A DNA stretch of 64,000 bases from Cinnamomum chago (Eukaryota > Streptophyta > Magnoliopsida > Laurales > Lauraceae). Where the stretch lies: contig CP142457.1 of the NCBI GenBank assembly GCA_038049695.1, positions 56,168,501-56,232,500 of the forward strand. Direction: 5' to 3'. The notes below the pieces were generated by a model. It made no database searches, was not told where the DNA came from, and saw only the letters and a list, made by a program, of their open reading frames with translations. Positions 25,101-35,383 of the stretch are shown here, piece after piece. A program made the translations under genes and the position numbers. How positions within the stretch are numbered: the stretch's first letter is position 1; each line of letters begins with the position of its first letter.

Positions 25101-28100
25101 GTTGGATCTATGATAAATCTGAACCTCTTTGCACTCACGACGATACTTGTATTCACACCAAAAATTGGCGCTCATCTTACTGTTACTCCTGTGATTTGGG
25201 GTCTTACAATTCATATTGAGTTTGCTTCTTTTGGGCATCCCTACAGACATGATATATAGATCTTCTCATCCATCTCGTTTGGAGTGAGAAGACTCATCAG
25301 GATAGCTCATTTTTCCATGACTCCTTGAGCAAGATCTTACTATAAATTTGCATCGCATCTCAATTCACTGTGGTTAGAAAAATTCTTCATTTCCATTCAT
25401 GCGTCTTCTTTTGAATTAACATTTATTTTGGCATTTGTATGGTTAGTTTTGATGACCAGTCTGTAGGACTTGTTTTCTATAGCTAACTGCATTTCTAATA
25501 CAGATTCCTGAGAGTTTGAAGTTTGTGGATCACACAAGAAGCTTCTTTCATCAGCTGCAGAGTGTACTGGGGGCTTCCCTGTTTGGAACTTCAGAGAAAC
25601 CTATTGATAGTGAAATTTGTGATCGGACTTTTGCTTCATTAGTTTCATCTGGAAATTACTACTCCAATTATGCAAATGTCAAACCCATCTATAAAGATAG
25701 CTGTAAAGAGTCGACGACCACAGCTCTTGTGCAATCTACCAATCGTATGACTCCAGGGCTTTACCAGAGCAGCTCAGAGTCTCACACATTAACAGTACCA
25801 GTAGTGTCAAGTTCAACCTCTGCAACCAAAGCAACTGCCTCCATGAATAACTCCTCATTTCATCTCCTGAATCACTGTCAAACTGCAGGTGCCAATGCTC
25901 AGGTCATATTCTCTACACCTAACATGCCACTGCCGCAAGTCTTGCCACAATCTAATTCCAGCTCTGCTAATAATTCAGTTCTCTGCAATTCTAGTATGAG
26001 CGAACTTTCTACTTACGAATTTATGGAGCAACAACTGCTCTCCGGAATTGGAGTTCAAGGAGCTTCAAATTTGTTTCCTACAAATTCACATATCAATGTT
26101 CCTTCCGGGAATAAGTTTTGTGATTTTCAAGTGCCCTCATTCTCAAATCCGTCATACAGAAAAAATGGATCACCCAATACCATAAATTATACTGCGGCTA
26201 ACACAGGATATGGAGGAAAAAAATTAGCAGACAGCCACCAGGCTTCTCCATTGCTTCACATTACTGAAGGCAAACCGTCTACTAGCAGTGACACATTCCT
26301 TGGGGAGTTGAAACCAGACAATGTTGGATCTGCAATTCCTAGTTTAAACTCAGTAAACCATTTGAACCAGTCATCCGGTCTACCACTTGAGCAGATGAAT
26401 ACTGGCTTCACCGCACAACCAAGCAATGATCTGTTACAAATGGCTTCCTCTCTTGCATCTGATCTGGTTGGAGGTGATGTTTTTGATAACATCCCAGTCA
26501 ATAACTTGTGTAGTTCCATACAAGACTTAGTTGCTGGTTGCAGAGATTCCCGTGGATCAAGTTCAAGTGGGAAACAAAGCACTTCGAATGTTCCATTGCA
26601 ACTGCCTGTGGACAATGACTTATTTGATGGTTTTGGATTGGATCACAGGCAAAGCCAAGGGCAGAAGTTTTGGGATGATATCATACTTCCTGGAGGAATT
26701 GGGGATTGCTCGAATTTGAGTACCGGAGTATCTGAATGCATCTCAGCTCTAGATTCTGATTCTTTGACTGCTTGTGAGAAAGGATTTTTCTCAGACCATG
26801 GACTTGAACAGCTGCTTGATGCTGTTGTTGGTAATGCTAAGTCCATAAGTAACCCTAATTCCAGTGATCAATCGTCCACCTCTACAGTCACAAGAGCAGG
26901 CAGTAGTTATGTGCACAGTGATAAAGTTCCATTTGTGGGCCTTTCTTCCTTGAATGGTGGTATGGATGGTTTTCTCCCAAAAGTTCATTCAGCATATGGG
27001 CCTAAAAAGGAAGTGCTCCCAAAATCCCTGGTCAGTTCATGGATTGACAGCAGCAACAATATCAGTGCTGAGAGTGCTGTCATCTCACAACCTAAGAAGC
27101 CTGAAGATCCTTCAAAAACTACAAGGAAAAGAGCTAGGCCTGGCGAAAGTACTCGACCGAGGCCAAAAGACCGTCAACAGATTCAAGACCGAGTCAAGGA
27201 GTTGCGGGAAATTGTGCCCAATGGTGCAAAGGTATTTGACTTAACTCTTGACATGAATGCTTTCTTGTATATTGCAAATGTAAGAATCTCATTGAATTAA
27301 ACCAATGCAACAGTGTAGCATCGATGCGCTGTTGGACCGCACCATCAAACACATGCTATTCCTGCAAAGTGTAACAAAGTATGCAGATAAACTTAAACAA
27401 ACCGATGAGCCAAAGGTGAGAAATTTAGCATTTTGGTTCTCTTTTATTTTCAAAAATAATGTCAGAGCACATTATGGTGCATTTACCCAGTGACCTGGAT
27501 ATTGATTTGGGCAACACTTCAATTATCTGACTTGCTTGTCTGAAACCAAACTCCTTTTCATTTATGTAAGACCTGAAGAAAACCTATTACTGATTGTGGG
27601 AGTGTGGGAAAAAGTGCTTCTGCCCATTCTTTCTCCTGAAATTCAAATGTGCCCTTCCTTAGTGAAAGATGCTAGTGGAAAAGTTTATGTCAACTTATTC
27701 TGAACTTGTTTTGTACTTGCATGGCCTTATAGATGATTGGCGAGGCGAGTAGCATTGTTTTAAAAGACAACTCAAGCGGAAATGGCGGTGGCTCTACCTT
27801 TGCATTTGAAGTTGGAGGTCAGACTATGGTTTGTCCAATCATAGTTGAGGACCTTCACCCTCCTGGGCAGATGCTTGTTGAGGTAAATTATGTTTTTCAC
27901 ACTACTAAACATGCTGGCCAAGACATTGACCTTATTCTGAACTAGCTTGTTTCTTATAATAGTTTCCAAAATCCATTAATCTAAAATATTTTTGATGCTC
28001 TTGTTACAGATGCTTTGTGAAGAGCGAGGATTCTTTCTTGAGATAGCAGACATAATTCGAGGATTTGGCCTTACTATCTTGAAGGGGGTGATGGAAGTTC

Positions 28101-28411
28101 GAGACGATAAAGTTTGGGCACGGTTTGTGGTTGAGGTAAATATATTTAAAGAGCAACTTTAATGCTGAACAAAGAGTATCTGTGTTTCTGCAATCACAGA
28201 AGTGTTTTTAATTCCACTGCAGGCGAACCGTGACATCACTAGGATGGATATATTTATGTCCCTAGTTAAACTTCTACCGCAAACAATGGAAGCTAGCATC
28301 GGTTCAAGCAGTCAGACTATTAAGGTTATTGACAACAGCATTCCTGTATTTACCAACTATCAGCAGTCTCCTCTGCCACATCCTATCAGCTTAGCAGATA
28401 GATTGCAGTGA
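22184..28411 (+). CDS. LHW/EMB1444-like atypical bHLH factor
   Basis: Ten exons join into 896 codons: 22184-22278, 23026-23115, 24140-24248, 24719-24760, 24933-24992, 25504-27231, 27314-27415, 27733-27882, 28010-28135 and 28223-28411. Every junction is GT-AG and keeps frame. The start is the first in-frame ATG and gives the family N-terminus MGFHLKEALQSLC. Residues 1 to about 155 form the MYC-type N-terminal domain (VGEGIIGQVALTGKHRWIFS, then FSAGVKTVAV). A long low-complexity Ser/Asn-rich middle is carried by exon 6. The bHLH lies at about 673-742 (RPRPKDRQQIQDRVKELRE, then CSIDALLDRTIKHMLFLQSV), and the conserved C-terminal ACT-like dimerisation region at about 743-896. The basic region lacks the Glu-Arg pair of E-box-binding bHLHs, as is usual in this atypical family. 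LHW proteins act in the nucleus as heterodimers with TMO5/T5L bHLHs to drive cytokinin synthesis and vascular cell division. The first exons look nearer to EMB1444/bHLH155 than to LHW itself, so I give no symbol. Confidence 0.93.
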
Positions 28412-29950
28412 TTTGGCATATAGATCTAATCTGGAGGTACTGCGAGTAGGCGATGGTCAATTCCCTACCATGACTGGTATTCCAGATTCTGAACTTGTAT
28501 TACTGCAGTTCAGTTTTCAGATGATGTAAGTTTCTCTGTGCAAGTAAAATGCAAGTTATTTTCTCCATGGGTGTCTGAACGTTGCTAAGCTGGATGATAG
28601 TTACAGGCTTGGTCGACAAGGTGATAAGGGCATCAGGGAAATACTTCAAAAGAATGGCTGGTCTTATCTTTTGAACAATTTCCCTAGGGAGGGGATGGGA
28701 AATATATATGTTTGCATAAGTGGGCAGTGAATGAATGGAGCATGTCATTTTGGCTGCTTGACAGGTCGAGTCATTAGGTTGGGGGCTTCTGCTGTGTCAT
28801 ATAGAATCATAAAAAAAAGGAAGGGATACACGGATGGTGTTTGATGTAGATTTTGGTTCTTATGATATATTTCTTTGTAGTATAAGCTGATGAAAGCAAC
28901 CTAATTGATAGGCTGATTTGACATTGTTGCTTGGCCATTAGTAGATGTGGTTTTCATGATAAGAGAAAAGAAGTGATCAAAACTGTTTGAGAAAACTGTG
29001 AGTCTCTTTCAAATGGTCTGCATTCAGCACCACCTGCAAGAAGTGGCTTTAGGATGGCCCAATCATGTGTTTGTCAACTTGACTATGCTATGGATCACCA
29101 AAGCAGGGTACCACACTTGTACAGCATGAAGTTTACTAAAAAAAAAATAAAAAATCACACCGCGATTAATCACATCGCTCTGAAAGACCTGAGAGTATTG
29201 GTGTTGTTTGGTTGCATGAAAAACAGTCTTCTTTTGTTGGTGGGACTTGGGAGTGAATGGGCAACCCAATGCTTGAGCATATCAATGAACAAAGTTACAA
29301 ATTATTAGGGCTGACTAGTTCAGTCCGGTATACTTGTAGACAAAGTCTTCTTGTGCCCCCACATGGGATCCTTTACAATTGGGTCATTTTCCCTCCCAAA
29401 TATTGCATGGTACTGTACCTCATCTTTTCTTCACTCTCATTTTCTCATCTATTCTAGACTAGCTTTTGAATATCAACTTAGCAACTTAACCAGACAAGCC
29501 TAACAATCTGGCATCATCGATGTAATCATCAACACTTTATTTATCTGGGGTTAGCTTTGATTATATTTCTACGGTCTCCCTACTAAGGCTGCTCTGAGTT
29601 CAATAGGTCTCATTGTAGCTGCTTGCATTTAATTTTAAATCCTTTATTTTGCCCACTTCTGGTAATCACATGCATGAATCATTTAGATGATGATACCTTG
29701 ATTTTCTCTTGTAATTGAGCCGACTATATACTAAATTTTGGTGGTCATATTGAATTTTATTCTACTTTATGAATCCATCTAGGGTCATTTGGAAACCCGA
29801 GTCTAATTAATAAGGGCTAATTAGATTCGGATCTAAAATAAAAGATCTAATTGTTACTTTCTAATTTACCATTAGTATGTTTGGTAAAATTATAAAGAGA
29901 ATTTTACCCAAAAAAGCACCTTAGAGGTCCACTAACCAAAAGTGGCATCC
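28412..29950. other. 3' flank of bHLH gene and intergenic DNA
   Basis: The 3' UTR presumably occupies the first few hundred bases. I see no canonical AATAAA at a convincing distance. Short open frames (28500 minus, 29054 plus, 29257 plus) show no family resemblance. Confidence 0.4.
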
Positions 29951-30600
29951 ATAGTCTTGATGCAACAGAATTGGTATTCCCGCCATAATATTCATTTTGT
30001 TTTTTTTTCTTTTTTTCAACAAGCGATGACGTTGTCGCTGAATATCGAGGGTTAGTGTCGACGTCATCGCTAATTCATCAAATTTGCCTTTTCTCCGACC
30101 TTTATCATCTGCGATTGCTGGTTTTCTATACTAAAATAAATCAAAACAGAACTCTCCCCCAATATTGAATACTCTTTGTGGAGGTTGTTGATCTCCATTA
30201 ACGAGGTAGGCATAGCAGAATTTGACCTTCTTTTATGCGTTATCTACCATAGAACCTAAGTTTCATTTTACTTTTCGAGAAAAGTTCATTAGGGTTTTGA
30301 TATATAGTTTATTCATTTCATTATCTTTGTTGTATGATTATTTTTTTGTGGCTAAATCATCAAGGTAAGGACCTTTTGAGGAAGGAGGAAAGGAAACCGC
30401 CATAGCAAGGGGGAAAACGATGGGAGGAAGAAGGGGAAAATGGGGTTTCGGGCAATTTGTATGGGTTTGAATGCGATGACGTCGTCACATGTTTAAATCT
30501 TTAATTAAAAGAAACGGAAGTGGTCACCGGGAACCACTTCCGTATCATACCGACTAGTGTGTTTTTTCGGTTAGTGGCTATCTAGGTTAATTTTTTTTTA
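29951..30600. repeat. Inverted-repeat-rich relic
   Basis: GCGATGACGTTGTCGCT (30023-30039) is inverted as AGTGTCGACGTCATCGC (30054-30070). It recurs as GCGATGACGTCGTCAC at 30473-30488. A perfect 10-bp-arm palindrome, CGGAAGTGGT ... ACCACTTCCG, lies at 30515-30542. Related words such as CACTAACC and GGTTAGTGG sit near both ends (about 29930 and 30570). This suggests a decayed DNA transposon with weak terminal inverted repeats. No duplication was found. Confidence 0.35.
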
Positions 30601-31071
30601 TAGTTTTCTCAATTATAAAAGAAAAGCTCTTATTTCATGAGGTAATTGGGGTTGACCTTTACTTTTGAAACCCCTCTTGTAAATCCCACCTATTGCTTCA
30701 TTTTGAAAATTATATCATGTTATTTTCATTCAAAAAACTTACAAATTTTGCATTATCAACGACCATCTGCTTTAGCAAAAGAAATTCTAAAAAACAAAAA
30801 GCAATCCCCTTAGTTTTTCTTTTTTAGAGGCAAAAGCTGTCATTCAAATAATCTCCAAAAAGTAAAAAAGAACATTTAGAAGTGATCAGATGCTTTAATA
30901 TGTAAATAAGCTCTAAATAATAAAACAAGAGCTTAATTTTGGAGATACCAAAGTCCCCCTTTTTGTGTCGGCAGTTCAACAACCTGACCTTTGGTGGTGT
31001 CATTTTCTCGTTGTAGTTATGTGATAGTTTGGGCTTTCAGCAGGTGACAAAGATAAGAGTGTGCATAACAG

Positions 31072-31660
31072 ATGGATGCTGATACGGAAAATCCAAAACA
31101 AGCGCGCTTTGGGTTTGGAAGTACTTCACCACCAGGCACCAGGCAGGTTGACTCGCACTGCAATGTGAATTCCAGTACCTCCAAATATTGGATTTATGCT
31201 GGTTGCAAACTTGCAATCTATGTCACCACATGCTTCACGGGAAGATTCTTGGAAGGGTGATTCATTGCGTCTGGCAGACTACCCCTAGCACAATCTCGGA
31301 AGTCTAATTCATTGGGTCTGGCAGACCTGTAGTTTTTATCAAAGTTGACGACTTCATTTTTTCACGTCTTGTTGATCTTCTCTCTTACAACAAAGCATTG
31401 ATTGAGAGGATGCGGGATCATTTGGTGAAATGGACAATACTGATGATCGTTGGTTTGCCAACATCTTCCGGTCTTTTGGGGTCGGGCAAAGTGAGTTTGC
31501 CGTTTGCTACGAGAGCCCCGAAGATTCCATCAACATCTTCATCAAATGGGTGTGTTTATTCTCTACTCGCTCTTTCAAGCCATCAGAGAGTTCAGGTCTC
31601 TTACCCGCAGTCTTGCTTTCAGCTTTCTTTAGTGGCTGAGGAGCTGACTTAGTTTGCACA
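31072..31660 (+). pseudogene. Protein-like fragments of unknown origin
   Basis: A 62-codon ATG frame (31072-31260) is followed, in shifted frames, by 31430-31639 (starting MDNTDDRWFANIFRSFGVG). The composition looks protein-like and less AT-rich than the neighbours, but stops and frame changes interrupt it. I do not recognise the family. It may belong to the same transposon relic as the next entry. Confidence 0.2.
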
Positions 31661-31679
31661 TTGAGAACCTCCTTCCTCT

Positions 31680-31970
31680 TTGGCTTTGACGTCGCGCTCC
31701 GGTGGTCCTCTCTTTGATAAACTCCTCATAGATCTCGTTCGGGTCCCTCTCTCAAATGGGAACAACTGCCTGCTCCGGATGAGCTACCCTATCGATAACC
31801 CCCAAGACCTGAGTCTGAAACTGTGCAAAGCTCTCGTCTGCTACTGGTGAGCGGATGCCTGAGCCTCCTACGACATAAGAAAGGCATGGAGAAAACGTTG
31901 GAATCTTTGCTCGAGGTCGGGGCTGCTCACCAACAGCTGGTGCTCTGGGTGATGTCTCTCCTCCTAACAT
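31680..31970 (-). pseudogene. Possible Ty3-type gag relic
   Basis: The minus strand encodes a 72-codon frame ending ESFAQFQTQVLGVIDRVAHP. After a stop and in another frame comes ERDPNEIYEEFIKERT. The order (a glutamine-rich helix, then a D-P-N-E-x-Y-E-x-F motif) is reminiscent of the start of plant Ty3/gypsy gag proteins. It is short and broken, with no LTR, protease or polymerase nearby. The assignment is tentative. Confidence 0.25.
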
Positions 31971-32924
31971 CTGTTAAAAGAAGGTAATTCTGTCAGTTCA
32001 AGTTCAACACCTAGGACTACACTTCTGGCCCGACCTGGGTTTGAGCCGGGGTCAGGCTTCTAATTTAGAAGTCAGGCCGGGCATGGACGTTCCTCGGCTC
32101 GGCTAGGCCCAGCCCAGCCCGTCCCATGTACAACCCTAGTGGGTTTTTTTTTTTTTTTTTTTTGCATGAGAGTCTCTTTTTAACCCTTTTTTTTGTTAGA
32201 AGAAAGATGTGATTTTAGAAATTTAGTATCGTTTGATGTGATCCACTTCTTTTTATTGTCTCTTAAATTAACCATTTACTTAACATCACTGGTAAAGTAA
32301 GTTTACCAAATAGGAAATAGTTAGTGAGAGAGAAGTGAACACATAGGGTGGGGTCCAAACATGATTAAATCCTACTGTAAAAGATCAATATCATCTTGAC
32401 TTTTGGGTTCAGATCCTTACACATGAACAGTGATTTTCATTATCAAATAGGTAAGGGGAATGAGCTCTCTAAAACCAAGCAGAAGATGTACTCAATATGA
32501 AGAATTGATACGGTACGTGCCTGCGTACCTCAATTTGGGTTGAGTATGGGCTAATCTCATCGATCGAGTCCGGACTTGACCGCTTTCCATCTGTAGGATC
32601 GGCATATCTCATTCAGCGAAAAGGCTTCTCATGGACTGATCCAGCCCGAGCCTAACCCGTTTCTAGCCTGCATTGAACTACAATGGGCTACGACTTAGGC
32701 TCATGGTCTTACATGTGGAGAAGGGGCATTTATCATCTATATTGGAGTTTGAGGGCCGTTTAGGCGGCCATTCACAAAGTCTAAGGGAAATTTTCCATTA
32801 AAATCATTTGGAAACAAAATGCGAGATTTTTGAAGACTTTGGACTGATGTTGTTATTAAAAAAAAATTGAACGGCTAATTATCTATCATCTTTGCAGCTA
32901 ACATATGTATATCTATATATAGAC

Positions 32925-33161
32925 AAGGCTTTCCTAAGCTGCAGCTTAAGTTATCCTAAGTTGAATTGACGGTAATGGTCTCACAAATCAAAGTTGGCAA
33001 TATCTGTTTTTGGCACGATGGAACTAGAAAATTCAGTTCTGATTTGATTTATCTTGATTTTGGAGACAATGACTTGAGATAGTTTAAGATGGAGATGATT
33101 ACGCAGCCAATTTCAGCTTAGGATAACATAAGTTGCAACTTAGGAGAGCACTCTCCTACTT
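32925..33161. mobile_element. MITE with ~40-bp TIRs, first array copy
   Basis: The left end CTAAGCTGCAGCTTAAGTTA and the right end, read inverted, CTAAGTTGCAACTTATGTTA belong to terminal inverted repeats of about 40 bp. The element is about 237 bp and has no ORF. It sits between TA-rich tracts, so a TA target is likely but cannot be delimited. The same element recurs at the matching place in the other units, for example 36309-36542, so it was present before amplification. Confidence 0.65.
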
Positions 33162-33174
33162 ATATATATATATA

Positions 33175-33324
33175 GGGAGATGCTCCTATGAGAGATATCT
33201 CTCACCTTAAATGAGAGATTGTGTAGGCCCTCACATCCATATCCAATGCAAACAACTTAAATGTGAGGGCCCCACCCATATCTCTCAAATAAAGTGAGAG
33301 ATATTTCTCATAGGAGCATCTCCC
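33175..33324. mobile_element. ~150-bp MITE, intact copy
   Basis: Terminal inverted repeats of nearly 30 bp begin GGGAGATGCTCCTATGAGA and end TCTCATAGGAGCATCTCCC. The core (CACATCCATATC, then GTGAGGGCCCCACC) matches the MITE at 10900-12061. It is present only in unit 1 of the array, so it inserted there or was lost elsewhere. It is followed by C-rich and CA-rich simple sequence (33325-33352). Confidence 0.75.
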
Positions 33325-33350
33325 CCCCCCTCCCCCCCACACACACACAC

Positions 33351-33602
33351 ATATATATTTGATTGTTCATTTAGGTTTGATTGTTTGACCTTTTCTTTAA
33401 TATTATATTTGTTATTATAACCCATGCATTGCCCCGAGTTTTTGCTCGTCTAAAAGCGAGAATGAGAACCATGTATATATATATATTTGATCGTTACATT
33501 TAGGTTTGATTGCTTAACCTTTTCTTTAATATTGTATTTGTTATTATAGCCCATGCATCATCCCACATTTTTACTGGTCTAAAAGCAAGAATGAGAACCA
33601 TG
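33351..33602 (+). repeat. Local tandem duplication in unit 1
   Basis: Two direct copies of about 125 bp run from an ATATATATTTGAT start to a GAATGAGAACCATG end (33351-33473 and 33474-33602). The other units have one copy. The copies differ at several positions, so the duplication is not very recent. Confidence 0.8.
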
Positions 33603-34637
33603 AAGATTGAATATGACACATGTCAGAAGTAAGTGTTTAAGTGTCTCATCTCTTCGCTGTGCACATCCTAAAGATGATTTGCATGGGGATATTCACGAAA
33701 TTTTCAAACTAAACATATCTTTGGTTCTATAAAATACTTGATTCTTAAACGGGTTTATACAGGGGAAAAAATCATTATCATTAGAAACCGGAGAACTTGA
33801 TATCTGGGTTTGAGAACATACTTGAAACCGAAAAAATCTTGATTACAACGAAAGAATTTCAAAAAATGACTACATTTATAATATGGGTTGGATTGGTTAG
33901 GTACTTCAATGCAAGACCTCTATATTGAGAATCAAGAGAGATTTGGATTTACTTACTTACCTTCCAAAATAGAAAAAAAATAATAAAATAAGATATTTTT
34001 CTTGGTAGAGAGGATTTCTATTTCATAATATATATAGTATATATATCCTACAACAGTGATATTAGGTTCTCTCCCAAATATGACATGAGATCTAAAGTAT
34101 TCTGAGTGGGCCCCATAGATATTCTCTGTGTGCGATCGTATGGCTTATAAGCCATGTGGATGGAAAAAAATGTCCAATGGGGCAACATGTTATTCAATCT
34201 CTCACCCAATAGTAAATGTATATGGCGTCCAAGATGGTCTATACTTGGATTTTTTTGGATTCGAGTCCTTTGGGTAATTAAGGAGGGGTCCAAAGTATTG
34301 TGGACAACCTCCGTTATTAAATATACATATATATAGGTTTATTCTTTTATTTTATTTTTGTTCATGTTTTTTTATACATTACTTTTCCGTATTAAAAGAA
34401 AAGATTTTCTTTATTTATTTCTCTATTTTTTTTTTCATAAGCGCGAACTTTTGGGACGACCCAAGCCATTTAAAAAAAAAATAAATTCTTTTATTAATTT
34501 TCTTTATCTAATAATGAAGATTTAAGAAAATATTAAATATAAGTATGTCTCTAGTTCAATGTTAAAGGAAATGGAAAGGCTTGCTTGGAATGTAGTTGGA
34601 TATGGGCACTCACGCAGCTTTCCCGCTACTTTCATCA

Positions 34638-34771
34638 GCGGTAAGTTAGCATTTGCCAGATTTCCTCCTCTCGCAGAGGAGGAAATCTGGAAGTTGAAGC
34701 TTTACCGCCGATAAGTACAGCGGTAAAGTGTAATTTTCAGGATTTCCTCCCCTCTAAGCGGAGGAAAACCT
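34638..34771. repeat. Twin foldbacks (unit 1 copy)
   Basis: The first hairpin spans 34638-34708. A perfect 16-bp stem, CCAGATTTCCTCCTCT and its inverse, surrounds a CGC loop. An imperfect outer stem runs out to GCGGTAA and TTTACCGC. The second hairpin (about 34720-34771) is a diverged relative: GCGGTAAAG, then CAGGATTTCCTCC pairing with GGAGGAAAACCTG. First-hairpin copies in later units lie at 37698-37768, 40767-40837, 51526-51596, 54596-54666, 57660-57730, 60720-60790 and 63782-63852. Confidence 0.85.
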
Positions 34772-35383
34772 GTAAACGAATTCTTATCATATTTTGCCTT
34801 TTTAAAATCTTAGTTGGGTCATTGGTCCGGGGTTTGGCCCAAACAATGTGGGATGGGCATGTTTAATTAACGTTTAAACGCAATACTATCAAATCACATA
34901 GTGAATCACTCTTTTGGTCAATTTACTTTACCGGTGAAGTAAAGTGCTTGGTTAAATACAAAGAGAGAGCAAGAGTGAATGTTTGAAAAAATCAGAAGGC
35001 GAAAGTGTAGCTCTTTGACTATTTATTTTAAGAAGAGTTTTTTTTGTAAGGGTGATCGTAGACAAGGCCGGCCCTTATTGGTTCGACGATGTGGTTTAGG
35101 TTATAATAGATGGGCCGTGCTTAGAGTTTTTTTATTTGGACTCGGTCGTTGAGATTTGGAATCTTTGCCCGGCCCAAATATACATATATAATTGTAAACG
35201 AGGGACTAGTAATGCGGAGACTCAAACCCATGACCTCTCATATAGGGTGATATGACAAGGCTAGTTGAGCTACAACCTAGGACGTCAAATGAATTTTTTT
35301 TCTTTTTTCGTTATTATATAAGTTAAACTCAGGATATGCTAGTGCTTCATCATTTACAGGCGGGCCGGTCTTGGGCAAGCAAT

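Larger units (their letters stand above)
32023..35383 (+). repeat. Array unit 1 (divergent edge unit)
   Basis: This is the most diverged copy and about 300 bp longer than the others. It carries an extra small MITE (33175-33324) and a local duplication of about 125 bp (33351-33473 and 33474-33602). At the site of the G-run in later units it has only GGAGAAGGGGC (about 32716). Its foldback is at 34638-34708. Confidence 0.9.

Noticed and set aside
25516..27300. Treating the 594-codon open frame as a single-exon gene
   Set aside because: It begins at a TTG inside exon 6 and runs past the donor at 27232 into intron 6. The real gene is the ten-exon model.
34048..34293. Minus-strand frame of 72-81 codons recurring in seven array units, as a conserved small protein
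   Set aside because: It recurs because the units are near-identical. A single-base gain near 51130 breaks it in unit 4, and it has no domain features and no codon-biased divergence.
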